This document shows positions 9,017-17,835 of a stretch of DNA of 61,406 bases, piece after piece. Each line of letters starts with the position of its first letter. The stretch's first letter is position 1. The translations under genes and the position numbers were made by a program. Source of the stretch: an uncultured Gammaproteobacteria bacterium (GTDB lineage: Bacteria > Pseudomonadota > Gammaproteobacteria > SZUA-140); the NCBI GenBank assembly GCA_945787155.1, contig CALZHD010000034.1, positions 1 through 61,406 on the forward strand. Reading direction: 5' to 3'. The notes beneath the pieces were generated by a model, which was not told the origin of the DNA, did not search any database, and worked only from the letters and a program-made list of their open reading frames with translations.

Positions 9017-11005
9017 ATGCCCATCGACACCAAACCGATCTGGACACCTTCACCGCAACGCATCGCTGCGGCAAACCTGACACACTTCATCCAGACAGTA
9101 CGCGACGAATATGGCTTCGACGTCGATGATTATGCTGCACTATACCAATGGTCGATTGAGGCCCCTGAACAATTCTGGCCAGCAGTATGGCGCTTCACCG
9201 ACATCAAGACGAGCCGACAGTGGGATAGCGTACTCTCCGATGCAGACAAGTTGCCTGGAGCAACATGGTTCGCGGGTGCACAGCTCAATTTTGCCGAAAA
9301 CTTGTTACGCCATTGCAAGGGTGAACTGCGCAACAAACCCGCACTGATCTTTCACGGTGAAGATAAAAACCGTTGCGAACTCAGTTATGGCGAACTCTAC
9401 AACGCTGTTGCCAAAGTTGCCGCCGCAATGCGTAACAGCAGGGTTGGCATCGGCGACAGAGTTGCCGGTTTCATTGCCAATCGACCAGAGGCGATCATCG
9501 CGATGCTTGCCACCACCAGCCTTGGGGCGATCTGGTCGTCATGTTCACCAGACTTTGGCATTGAGGGCGCAGTCGAACGCTTTGAACAGATCGAGCCAAA
9601 ATTACTCTTCTGCTGCGACGGCTACTGGTTCAAGGGAAAACAACACGACTCACTGACGCGCTTGGCACAGATCACTCAACGCATCACTTCCATTCAACAG
9701 ATAGTCGTCATCCCCTATCTCAACCAACAACCGAATCTCACACCATTAGCCAATGCAGTGCACTATGGTGACTACATGGACGCTGCCAATGTCGATAATG
9801 ACACTATCGACTTTGTGCAATTACCGTTCGACCACCCACTTTATATTCTCTATTCATCCGGCACCACTGGCAAACCAAAGTGCATCGTTCACGGCGCTGG
9901 CGGCACCCTGCTGCAACACCTCAAAGAACTGGTATTACATACCGACCTCAAGGCAGATGACGTGATCTTCTACTTCACCACCTGTGGCTGGATGATGTGG
10001 AACTGGCAGATCAGTGCGCTCGCCACAGGTGCCACGCTACTGCTCTATGACGGCTCTCCTTTTCACCCCAGCGCCAACATCCTGTTTGACATTGCACAAC
10101 AGGAAGGGATCACCCTCTTCGGTGCCAGCGCAAAATATTTCTCTGCGCTTGAAAAAGAAGGCATCAAACCAAAGCACAACCACCGACTGGATAAATTACG
10201 CACGATTCTCTCCACCGGCTCACCATTAGCGCCAGAATCCTACGACTACATCTATCGTGAAATCAAGCCAGACCTGCAGCTTTCATCCATCTCTGGTGGC
10301 ACCGACATCGTCTCCTGTTTTGCACTCGGTAATCCGCTACTGCCGGTCTATCGCGGCGAACTGCAGTGCCGTGGGCTCGGCATGAAGGTCGAAGTGTTTG
10401 ATGAAAATGGTCATGCACTACACAACCAAAAGGGAGAACTGGTCTGCACCGCCCCTGCCCCGTCGATGCCACTCTATTTTTGGGGTGATAGTAACAATGC
10501 CAAATATCACGCCGCCTATTTCGAACGCTTTCCAGATGTATGGACTCACGGCGACTACGCCGAATTGACCCATCACGACGGCCTGATCATCTATGGCCGC
10601 TCCGACGCGCTGCTCAATCCCGGTGGTGTGCGTATTGGCACTGCTGAGATCTACAGACAAGTGGAAAAACAGCCCGAGATTGCAGAAAGCATCGCTGTCG
10701 GGCAACGCTGGAAAGATGATGTGCGCATCATCCTGTTCGTCAAATTACAAACAGGCGTCGTACTTGATGAAGCGTTGATCGCCAAGCTCAAACAACGCAT
10801 TCGCGACAACACCACACCGCGACATGTGCCAGGCAAAGTGATTGCCGTCGATGATATCCCGCATACCCGAAGCGGTAAGATTGTTGAGCTTGCGGTACGC
10901 AATGTCATCCACAACGAACCCGTGCCCAACCTCAGTGCCATTGCCAATCCCGAGGCCCTCGACTGTTTTAAGCGGCTACCCGAACTAGCGCGTGACAATG
11001 AGTAA
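9017..11005 (+). CDS. acetoacetyl-CoA synthetase (acetoacetate--CoA ligase)
   Basis: 662 residues, the usual length for this ANL-superfamily ligase. It activates acetoacetate with ATP and CoA. The AMP-binding motif YSSGTTGKPKCIVHG is present, with TCGWMMWNWQISAL and SGGTDIVSCF typical of acetoacetyl-CoA synthetases, and the C-terminal catalytic lysine motif HTRSGKIVE. Together with HMG-CoA lyase upstream and the thiolase at the head of the cluster, acetoacetate can be recovered as two acetyl-CoA. Its stop overlaps the start of the next gene. Confidence 0.92.
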   Translation: MPIDTKPIWTPSPQRIAAANLTHFIQTVRDEYGFDVDDYAALYQWSIEAPEQFWPAVWRFTDIKTSRQWDSVLSDADKLPGATWFAGAQLNFAENLLRHCKGELRNKPALIFHGEDKNRCELSYGELYNAVAKVAAAMRNSRVGIGDRVAGFIANRPEAIIAMLATTSLGAIWSSCSPDFGIEGAVERFEQIEPKLLFCCDGYWFKGKQHDSLTRLAQITQRITSIQQIVVIPYLNQQPNLTPLANAVHYGDYMDAANVDNDTIDFVQLPFDHPLYILYSSGTTGKPKCIVHGAGGTLLQHLKELVLHTDLKADDVIFYFTTCGWMMWNWQISALATGATLLLYDGSPFHPSANILFDIAQQEGITLFGASAKYFSALEKEGIKPKHNHRLDKLRTILSTGSPLAPESYDYIYREIKPDLQLSSISGGTDIVSCFALGNPLLPVYRGELQCRGLGMKVEVFDENGHALHNQKGELVCTAPAPSMPLYFWGDSNNAKYHAAYFERFPDVWTHGDYAELTHHDGLIIYGRSDALLNPGGVRIGTAEIYRQVEKQPEIAESIAVGQRWKDDVRIILFVKLQTGVVLDEALIAKLKQRIRDNTTPRHVPGKVIAVDDIPHTRSGKIVELAVRNVIHNEPVPNLSAIANPEALDCFKRLPELARDNE

Positions 11006-12017
11006 AGACTCTCCCACTATTCATCAACCCTTTCGCGCCTTTCGTATTCATAACGATGCAGGGGTGATTCGCGCCGGCATTGAATCGATCATGCTCGATC
11101 AACTCACCCAGGGCGAAGTGGTGATCGAGGCCCACTATTCAAGCGTAAACTATAAAGACGCACTGGCGGGCAGTGGCCAGGGAAAGATACTGAAGCAGTA
11201 CCCGCTGGTTGGCGGCATCGATGTTGCTGGCGTTGTCGTCGAATCAAAGGATGAACAGTTCGATGTCGGTGACAAGGTACTGGTGACCGGCTGCGGTCTC
11301 AGTGAGACTTATGATGGCGGCTATGCGGAATATGTCCGCACACCGAGCCACTGCGTCATCCCGTTACCTCAAGGTTTAACCTTGCAACAGGCGATGGTGA
11401 TGGGCACCCCGGCACTGACAGCAGCGCTAGCCCTGCACCGCATGGAACAAAATGGACAATCGCCCGCACAAGGGCCAATCGCCATCACCGGCGGCAGTGG
11501 CGGCGTTGGCCAACTTGCCATCGATCTGTTTTCCAGACGAGGTTATGAGGTTGTCGCGGTCAGCGGCAAAGAAGCGCTGCATCCACATCTACTAAAACTC
11601 GGTGCCACACGCGTCATCCCCCCCACTGCACTCATGACGAAGCAACGCCCACTGGAGAAGGCCGTCTGGGGTGGGGCCGTTGATACCATCGGCGGTGAAC
11701 TACTGGCAGAACTCTGTCGCACTACACGTGAATGGGGCAACATCGCCAGCATCGGCCTTGCCGGTGGCCACGAACTCAATACCACTGTAATGCCCTTTAT
11801 CCTGCGCGGAGTCAGTATCCTCGGCATCAGCTCGACCAACTGCCCGTGTGAACTGCGACGCAAACTATGGCAACGCCTGGGAGAGGAGCTGCGTCCTGCC
11901 AATCTTGATTTGATTGCAGTCGAACCCATCACGCTTGAACAACTTGGTGAGATATTTCAGCAGCTGCTGAACGGCAAGAGTCGAGGACGGATAGTCGTCA
12001 CCATCAAGGGCGCTTAA
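10998..12017 (+). CDS. MDR-family quinone oxidoreductase, YhdH/AcuI type (acrylyl-CoA reductase-like)
   Basis: 339 residues from ATG 10998, overlapping the synthetase stop; a GTG two codons upstream is the alternative. Zinc-free medium-chain reductase: SSVNYKDALAGSGQGKI, VGGIDVAGVVVESKD, cofactor loop TGGSGGVGQLAIDL and SSTNCPCELRRKLW match the YhdH/AcuI family, which reduces acrylyl-CoA to propionyl-CoA with NADPH. Translational overlap places it in the catabolic operon. Its substrate here is uncertain. Confidence 0.85.
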   Translation: MSKDSPTIHQPFRAFRIHNDAGVIRAGIESIMLDQLTQGEVVIEAHYSSVNYKDALAGSGQGKILKQYPLVGGIDVAGVVVESKDEQFDVGDKVLVTGCGLSETYDGGYAEYVRTPSHCVIPLPQGLTLQQAMVMGTPALTAALALHRMEQNGQSPAQGPIAITGGSGGVGQLAIDLFSRRGYEVVAVSGKEALHPHLLKLGATRVIPPTALMTKQRPLEKAVWGGAVDTIGGELLAELCRTTREWGNIASIGLAGGHELNTTVMPFILRGVSILGISSTNCPCELRRKLWQRLGEELRPANLDLIAVEPITLEQLGEIFQQLLNGKSRGRIVVTIKGA

Positions 12018-12060
12018 CTTTCCCCTCGGCTAAAGCCTTTGCCAGCCAGGTTGAGCCGAT

Positions 12061-13968
12061 TCATACCGGGTCTATGATTGGCGGCAGCGGACAACCCAGT
12101 GAATCTGCAAAAGCACGCAGCAATTCTGTTTCATTCGATGAGACATGGCCATCGGAAGTAATACAGGCGACACAGGCCTTCAGCAATAGTTGTTTACTGG
12201 AGGGTTTAATGTTCGCCAGTGTTGTAATCGCCTTATCGAGGGCACTTAGTTTGATCGCACTTTTGGGGAAAAGACTCATGCCCTGCAAACCGAGGACTAA
12301 CTGTGCGGTACTGAAGGCTGTCTGCGCATCCAGTGGCGCGGCCTTTTCGCTATGGATCAACACCGACAGCAGCAGTGCACACGCGGGCTTCTGTTGCTCC
12401 AGCGTGGTTTGACGGGCGAACATATGCTGTCCTTTGCCAAAATGGTCGCCGAGATAGTGCCAGGTGATCTTATTCAGCGACCATTCAAACAGGCTCATCT
12501 TGTCGTCGGCGGCGATCAACGCCTTGAGGATCAATTGAAAACGGAGGTACTGATCGGAAGAGAGCTGACGCAGTACCGGCAGCGCGATATCGATCAGCGG
12601 CAGACGATAGTGGGCGGGCAGATCATCGATCAACGGCAGCAGCTGTTGCACCAGCGCGTGAATGCCCACATCGCCCTGCTGTGCAATCAGCTTTAACTGC
12701 TGCTCGCGGTAGTGCTCCTGCTTGTTGATCACCAGACAATAGATGATCGCCCGTGCACCAAACGGCTCATGGACGGCTGCAGTTAACGTTTCCGGCAGTG
12801 TCTTAATGAGATCGCGCGCATAGTCGATGTGCGCCTCCCCGGGCTGACCGTAGTGATTGATCGCGTCAACCACCACCGCGGAGGCGACGGCAGTTGCGGC
12901 TGCCATCTTCTCCTGTGATCCAGCCTTCTGCGATACAGCTGCAGCCGGCTCTTCTGTTACAGGCGATGCAATCAGCGGGTAGACACCATCCCATGATGGA
13001 TCAACCCGCCTTATCCGCTCCTCAAGTGGCGGATGGGTGCTAAACATCGAGGTGAAAAAGCTGCTAATGCCGGTGGCAAAATAAGCGTGACTCATCTCCG
13101 GTGCAACAGGTGAATTGAGCGCCGAACCAAATGGCGCGGCACCGATCTTTTTCAGCGCGCCGGCAATACTCGCGGGGTTACGGGTAAACTGTACCGCCGA
13201 AGCATCGGCGAGATACTCCCGCTGTCGATTGATCGTGGCCTTGATCAGGTTGCCGAAAAAGGTACCGGCAAAGCCGACGGCCATAATGCCGAGACCGAGC
13301 ATCGCCACCGAACCTCCGTTACGGCTGCGCCCACCGCCACGCATCAGATAATAGCCGATATCCCCCAGCAGCAGGATGCCATTCAACACCCCGATCAGGC
13401 GGATATTCAGCCGCATGTCGCCATTAAGGATATGACTGAATTCGTGCGCGATGACCCCTTGCAGCTCCTCTCTGGAGAGTTTGATGGCGCTGCCCTGGGT
13501 GATACCGATGACGGCATCACTGGGCGAAAAACCGGCGGCAAAGGCGTTGATGCCGAGTTCACCCTTCAATAAATAGACGGGAGGAACGGGCGTTCCCGAG
13601 GCGACCGCCATCTCCTCCACCACGTTGAGGACACGACGCATATCGGGATCACTGCTGTTGGTATTGACCAGATTGCCCCCCAGCATCTCGGCCACCACAT
13701 GGCCACCGCCGGACAACTGCAAAATCTTGTAGAAGCTTCCGAGCAGGATCACTACGCTTACGCCGCCACCGACCATGAAGAAGATGTCCCAGTCGAACCC
13801 TTCACTCAGTTCTGCAAGGCTTGCGGTTGAACCGTGGTCGACGAACCCCAGCGTGGCGATCACCATCACATTGGTGATCACCACCAGTGCGATAATAGCG
13901 AGCATAAACAGGATGACCAGCCAGCCGGTGTTACGCCGCGCCTGATCCTGGGCCTGAAAGAAATCCAT
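12061..13968 (-). CDS. M48-family membrane zinc metalloprotease, HtpX-like
   Basis: 635 residues, about twice the length of E. coli HtpX. Two transmembrane segments (about 14-42 and 62-80) precede the catalytic domain, with HEFSH at 175-179 and the third zinc ligand E251 in REYLAD. TM segments also flank residues 186-245. A cytosolic extension of ~300 residues follows, mostly helical, of unrecognised function. It lies 24 bp behind LemA, a pairing common in bacteria, so the two probably work together at the inner membrane in quality control. It converges on the catabolic operon with a 43-bp gap. Confidence 0.85.
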   Translation of the reverse strand: MDFFQAQDQARRNTGWLVILFMLAIIALVVITNVMVIATLGFVDHGSTASLAELSEGFDWDIFFMVGGGVSVVILLGSFYKILQLSGGGHVVAEMLGGNLVNTNSSDPDMRRVLNVVEEMAVASGTPVPPVYLLKGELGINAFAAGFSPSDAVIGITQGSAIKLSREELQGVIAHEFSHILNGDMRLNIRLIGVLNGILLLGDIGYYLMRGGGRSRNGGSVAMLGLGIMAVGFAGTFFGNLIKATINRQREYLADASAVQFTRNPASIAGALKKIGAAPFGSALNSPVAPEMSHAYFATGISSFFTSMFSTHPPLEERIRRVDPSWDGVYPLIASPVTEEPAAAVSQKAGSQEKMAAATAVASAVVVDAINHYGQPGEAHIDYARDLIKTLPETLTAAVHEPFGARAIIYCLVINKQEHYREQQLKLIAQQGDVGIHALVQQLLPLIDDLPAHYRLPLIDIALPVLRQLSSDQYLRFQLILKALIAADDKMSLFEWSLNKITWHYLGDHFGKGQHMFARQTTLEQQKPACALLLSVLIHSEKAAPLDAQTAFSTAQLVLGLQGMSLFPKSAIKLSALDKAITTLANIKPSSKQLLLKACVACITSDGHVSSNETELLRAFADSLGCPLPPIIDPV

Positions 13969-13992
13969 GCGAGTCTGCAGTGATGCCTGACT

Positions 13993-14589
13993 TTAGAATG
14001 ACACCTTCGGCGCCTGCTGGATCTCGGCGCTATCTTCGAACTCCAGCAGTTCGGCGTCTTTGCTATGGCCGAACATGCTGGCGAAGAGCAGCTGCGGAAA
14101 GGACTGCTTATAGGTGTTATAGGCCATCACCTGATCATTAAAGGCCTGGCGTGAAAAGGCGACCTTGTTTTCAGTGCTGGTGAGTTCTTCGCTGAGCTGC
14201 ATCATGTTCTGGTTGGCCTTGAGATCTGGATAGTCTTCCATCACAATCCGGAGTTTTCCCAGTGCACTGGCCAGCACCTCTTCCGACCCGGCCAGCGCTC
14301 GGATGGCATCGCCATTAGCAGGATCTGCCGCTGCATCCGGCAGCGCATTCACCGCATCATTACGCGCGGTAATGACAGCCTCGAGCGTTTCGCGTTCATG
14401 CTTAAGATAACCCTTTGCTGTTTCGATCAGGTTGGGGATCAGATCGTAACGTCGTTTTAACTGCACCTCGATCTGTGCAAAGGCGTTCATAAAACGATTT
14501 TTCAACATCACCAGCTTGTTAAAGATCGCGATGATGTAGATCACGATCGCCGCCAGGATGACTAGAAAGACGATGGTCGAAGTGGTCAT
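13993..14589 (-). CDS. lemA: LemA family protein
   Basis: 198 residues. One N-terminal membrane helix (about 5-25) with a short outside N-terminus, then a long helical domain carrying the family signature FAQIEVQLKRRYDLIPNLIE and LKANQNMMQLSEELTSTENK. LemA proteins have unknown biochemical function and are often encoded beside M48 proteases, as here. It sits between the protease and a DUF3592 membrane protein in one minus-strand operon. Confidence 0.9.
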   Translation of the reverse strand: MTTSTIVFLVILAAIVIYIIAIFNKLVMLKNRFMNAFAQIEVQLKRRYDLIPNLIETAKGYLKHERETLEAVITARNDAVNALPDAAADPANGDAIRALAGSEEVLASALGKLRIVMEDYPDLKANQNMMQLSEELTSTENKVAFSRQAFNDQVMAYNTYKQSFPQLLFASMFGHSKDAELLEFEDSAEIQQAPKVSF

Positions 14590-14610
14590 TGTGACTCCTT
14601 AATTAGTAAT

Positions 14611-15690
14611 TTATATTTCGAGTTCTAGCGCTTCTTCTTCAGGCTGTTTCCTGAGCCGCGATCGTAATAATGCGGCGCCGGCAAGGGTAAATGCAATCCC
14701 TACCGTCCCCAGCAACAGCGGTGCGAACCAGTTCATCCAGCCGCTGTCGATGATGGCTTCGTGGTGATCGTCAGGGGAGTAGAGCACGGTGACTCGGTCG
14801 CCGATCTGATAAGAGGGATGACTGGAGCCGATGTCATGCTTGAAGGTGATCGAGCCTTGTATGTCGGAAGGGGTGTAGTTCACCTTCGGGTAATAGGTAG
14901 TCGTGGTTCTGCCATCAGAGGTCGACGTGGTGCGCTCAAAGGAGACTACCTTGCCGTGGGTAGTCTGCGCGCTCTGTAAAAAAGCCGCCCGCTTCTGTGC
15001 CATGTCGCCACCACCCATCGAGACACCGATGCCCAGCAGCAGGACGATCACACCGACCCAGGCCGGAACCGGCTTACCGGCCTTTCTGCGCGCCAGGGTT
15101 TTGTTGTCCGAAATAATATTGCGCCCTGTCGGTTGGCTATGGTGCGTCGAGTGCAAACGGCCCGAATCCTGTTGCGCCTGTTGGGCCGCTTTTTTCAAAT
15201 CCTGTAGCGAGCCTATCTTGTGCTGGCGTAGTCTCAGTGCAATCTGAATCATTATCATCAGAGTCACCACGCCTACGGCGACAAAAGAAAAAAGGGTCGC
15301 TTCAAAGACAAAGAAGAATCCGATACTGCACCCCATGCCAATGACAAAAAAGAGCGTACCGAGGATCGTAGTCATATTCGAATCGAGTCGTGCATCACTC
15401 GGATCTTCGGGTGAGATTAGAACGGGGACCTCCTCGCCGATCGCGTACTTTGTGCTGCTACTGCTGACACGGGCGGTAAACTCATGATCCTCTCCGCCAT
15501 AACGATATTGAATGATCGGCGCATAAGTCTCCTGTGAGCGCGAGTTCCGCGAATGTGAACGTCTCGCTTTATAGCCAGTGACAATACCGCTAATGGTAAT
15601 CGCCATCGTGCGAAACTGGCGAAAGTCCCATACTAGATAACCACCCACGACGGCAACCAGCAGCCCCACGATAAGCATTATGATTTCCAT
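14611..15690 (-). CDS. DUF3592-type membrane protein with two repeated domains
   Basis: 359 residues. Two similar halves are visible. Each has a beta-rich domain (first GIVTGYKARRS to VPVLISPEDPSDARLDS, second GKVVSFERTTS to VTVLYSPDDHHEAIIDS) ending in an IGEEV/IGDRV...SPxD pattern and flanked by hydrophobic segments (about 4-22, 108-155, 207-225 and 318-343). DUF3592 proteins are membrane-anchored and of unknown function. It is first in the minus-strand operon with lemA and the M48 protease. Start ATG at 15690 with AGGATAG just upstream. Confidence 0.75.
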   Translation of the reverse strand: MEIIMLIVGLLVAVVGGYLVWDFRQFRTMAITISGIVTGYKARRSHSRNSRSQETYAPIIQYRYGGEDHEFTARVSSSSTKYAIGEEVPVLISPEDPSDARLDSNMTTILGTLFFVIGMGCSIGFFFVFEATLFSFVAVGVVTLMIMIQIALRLRQHKIGSLQDLKKAAQQAQQDSGRLHSTHHSQPTGRNIISDNKTLARRKAGKPVPAWVGVIVLLLGIGVSMGGGDMAQKRAAFLQSAQTTHGKVVSFERTTSTSDGRTTTTYYPKVNYTPSDIQGSITFKHDIGSSHPSYQIGDRVTVLYSPDDHHEAIIDSGWMNWFAPLLLGTVGIAFTLAGAALLRSRLRKQPEEEALELEI

Positions 15691-16125
15691 CTATCCTAGA
15701 AAACCCCTGATTGCATGAGATAAAAAATAGATTGCCCCTATTGTCGGCAGTAATTAACACCTCTTTAAGGGAGATATCGATAACACAGCGCACCTACCAG
15801 AAGTGTTACTGACATAAATGATATTTCTGCTGAATCCGCCACCTCAATTACGCTGTAACCGAGTCAATCCCAGTAAACCATAGGTCTTGATTAGCTCAGA
15901 TCACTAATCATCAGACTCACACGTAGATAGTTTTCTTATTTTTATTAATAAAATCAATGCTATTTATAATTTTAAACAGCCTTCCTCTCTTTAAATACAT
16001 TTAAAGTATGGTGAATAAAACCCGTTACAAACTGTAGAGACATTAATTCAAACTAAATTTTTGCCAGCACACGCGAAATTTTACATAGGAATTAAAGGCG
16101 ATATTCGCACAGAAAGGACTTACAG
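15691..16125. other. 435-bp divergent intergenic region before the pilus operon
   Basis: AT-rich, no gene seen. It contains a TATAAT hexamer at 15965-15970 (weak TTATTA 17 bp upstream at 15942-15947) and an 8-bp-arm inverted repeat CTTTAAAT-ac-ATTTAAAG at 15989-16006, between that hexamer and mshE. These could be the mshE promoter and an operator. The minus-strand promoter for the DUF3592 operon must also lie here but was not identified. Confidence 0.4.
15989..16006. promoter_or_regulatory. inverted repeat upstream of mshE
   Basis: CTTTAAAT-ac-ATTTAAAG, perfect 8-bp arms with a 2-bp spacer, 120 bp upstream of the pilus operon and 18 bp downstream of a TATAAT hexamer. A regulator site is plausible; AT-rich palindromes also arise by chance. 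Confidence 0.3.
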
Positions 16126-17832
16126 ATGGCGATAGAACGCCCAAAAAAAATACGCTTAGGTGACTTACTCGTTGAGCAAAAAGCCATCACGGAAGAGCAG
16201 CTCATGGCAGCCCTCGACGCTCAGAAGAGTACTGGTAACAAACTCGGACGTGAACTGATTGAAAGTGGCTATCTCACCGAAGATCAGCTACTTGGCATCC
16301 TGGCAGAACAGCTCAATATTGAATTTATTGATATTCGTAACTACTCCATCGATCCTGAAACAATCAAGAGGATCCCGGAAGTTCAGGCGCGTCGCTTTCG
16401 CGTTATCGTCCTTGCGGAAGAACCCGACCATGTCCTGATCGGCATGGCCGATCCCACCAACATCTTCGCCTATGATGAACTCTCCCTATTGATCGGAAAG
16501 CCATTGAAGCTGGCAGTGGTTAAAGAAGATGATTTACTTAAGGCCATTGACTCTATATATCGCCGTACAGCAGAAATCAGCAATTTCGCAGCCGAACTGG
16601 GTCAACAGATATCAGCAGGCGAAAGTACAACCACAGATCGAACCATTAATGAAGGCGTGGCAGATGCCCCCGTTGTCAAGTTATTACAAACGATGCTGGA
16701 AGATGCGGTTCAGGTAAACGCATCAGACATTCATATTGAGCCTGATATCAGTGAGCTACGCATTCGCTTCCGCATAGATGGAACGTTACGCGTTCAAACC
16801 ACCACCGACCATCGTATCGCTGGCGCACTTATTTCACGATTGAAGCTGATGTCAGGCCTCGATATTTCAGAAAAACGGATCCCTCAGGATGGGCGCTTTC
16901 ACCTTGATGTACGGGGCCATCAAATTGATGTGCGTTTATCCACACTGCCATTGCCTGACGGCGAATCTGCGGTGATGCGCTTACTGAATCAATCTGCTGG
17001 ATTTCTAGGTGTCGATCAGCTTGGCATGCCAGTAGAGATGGCACAGAAGGTTAGAAAGGTGGCGCATAGCCCTCATGGCTTAATGTTGGTTACCGGCCCC
17101 ACTGGCAGTGGTAAAACAACAACACTCTACGCTTTACTAGGTGAATTAAATAACCCGGAAGTCAAGATCATCACTGTTGAAGACCCGGTTGAATATCGCT
17201 TAAACGGGGTAAATCAGGTTCAGGTTAACCCCAAAGTTGAATTGACTTTCAGTAAGGTGCTGCGCTCCGTACTGCGACAGGATCCAGATGTAGTACTAAT
17301 CGGCGAAATGCGCGACAAAGAGACGATAGAGATCGGCCTGCGCGCATCAATGACAGGGCACTTTGTGATGTCCACGCTACATACCAACGATGCCATCTCC
17401 AGTGCATTGCGCCTGATTGATATGGGCGCCGAGCCTTATCTGATTGCGGGTGCCTTGCGAGGAATCCTGGCCCAGCGGCTGATTCGACGAATATGCGCCA
17501 GCTGTGCTGCGACTGACACATTAGATACCGCCACAAAACTCATGCTCGAAGACATGGGAGATGAAGTGGATGGTATTACCTTCAAACGGGGCAATGGCTG
17601 CCGAAACTGTAACAACACCGGCTATCAGGGACGCATAGGCATCTACGAATTTCTTGAGATGGATGCCGAGCTGATTGAAACTCTCCACAATGGAGCGCTA
17701 ATGGATTTCTCCAGAATGGCTAAATCTCGCCCCGAATTTAAACCATTAAAACAATCCGCCTTCGAGCTTGCAGTTAAGGGGATAACCACCATCGATGAAG
17801 TGGTTAAAGTTGGCTACGGTATGGAAATGTAA
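16126..17832 (+). CDS. mshE: MSHA pilus assembly ATPase MshE
   Basis: 568 residues, GspE/PilB family hexameric ATPase that powers pilus extension. The N-terminal ~150 residues form an MshEN-like domain with two tandem motifs (RLGDLLVE...ITEEQL at 10-26 and KLGRELIESGYLTEDQL at 39-55). Walker A GPTGSGKT is at 324-331, Walker B around DVVLIGEMRD (388-397), and a zinc-binding Cys pair of motifs at C457/C460 and C492/C495. MshEN binds cyclic di-GMP in Vibrio MshE; in the first motif here Lys19 stands where the motif has Gly. First gene of the pilus operon, four bases before mshG. Confidence 0.92.
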   Translation: MAIERPKKIRLGDLLVEQKAITEEQLMAALDAQKSTGNKLGRELIESGYLTEDQLLGILAEQLNIEFIDIRNYSIDPETIKRIPEVQARRFRVIVLAEEPDHVLIGMADPTNIFAYDELSLLIGKPLKLAVVKEDDLLKAIDSIYRRTAEISNFAAELGQQISAGESTTTDRTINEGVADAPVVKLLQTMLEDAVQVNASDIHIEPDISELRIRFRIDGTLRVQTTTDHRIAGALISRLKLMSGLDISEKRIPQDGRFHLDVRGHQIDVRLSTLPLPDGESAVMRLLNQSAGFLGVDQLGMPVEMAQKVRKVAHSPHGLMLVTGPTGSGKTTTLYALLGELNNPEVKIITVEDPVEYRLNGVNQVQVNPKVELTFSKVLRSVLRQDPDVVLIGEMRDKETIEIGLRASMTGHFVMSTLHTNDAISSALRLIDMGAEPYLIAGALRGILAQRLIRRICASCAATDTLDTATKLMLEDMGDEVDGITFKRGNGCRNCNNTGYQGRIGIYEFLEMDAELIETLHNGALMDFSRMAKSRPEFKPLKQSAFELAVKGITTIDEVVKVGYGMEM

Positions 17833-17835
17833 ACC

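Noticed and set aside
12018..12060. CGGCT...AGCCG inverted repeat as a bidirectional terminator between the AcuI-like and M48 genes
   Set aside because: Arms are only five bases and no U tract follows in either direction.
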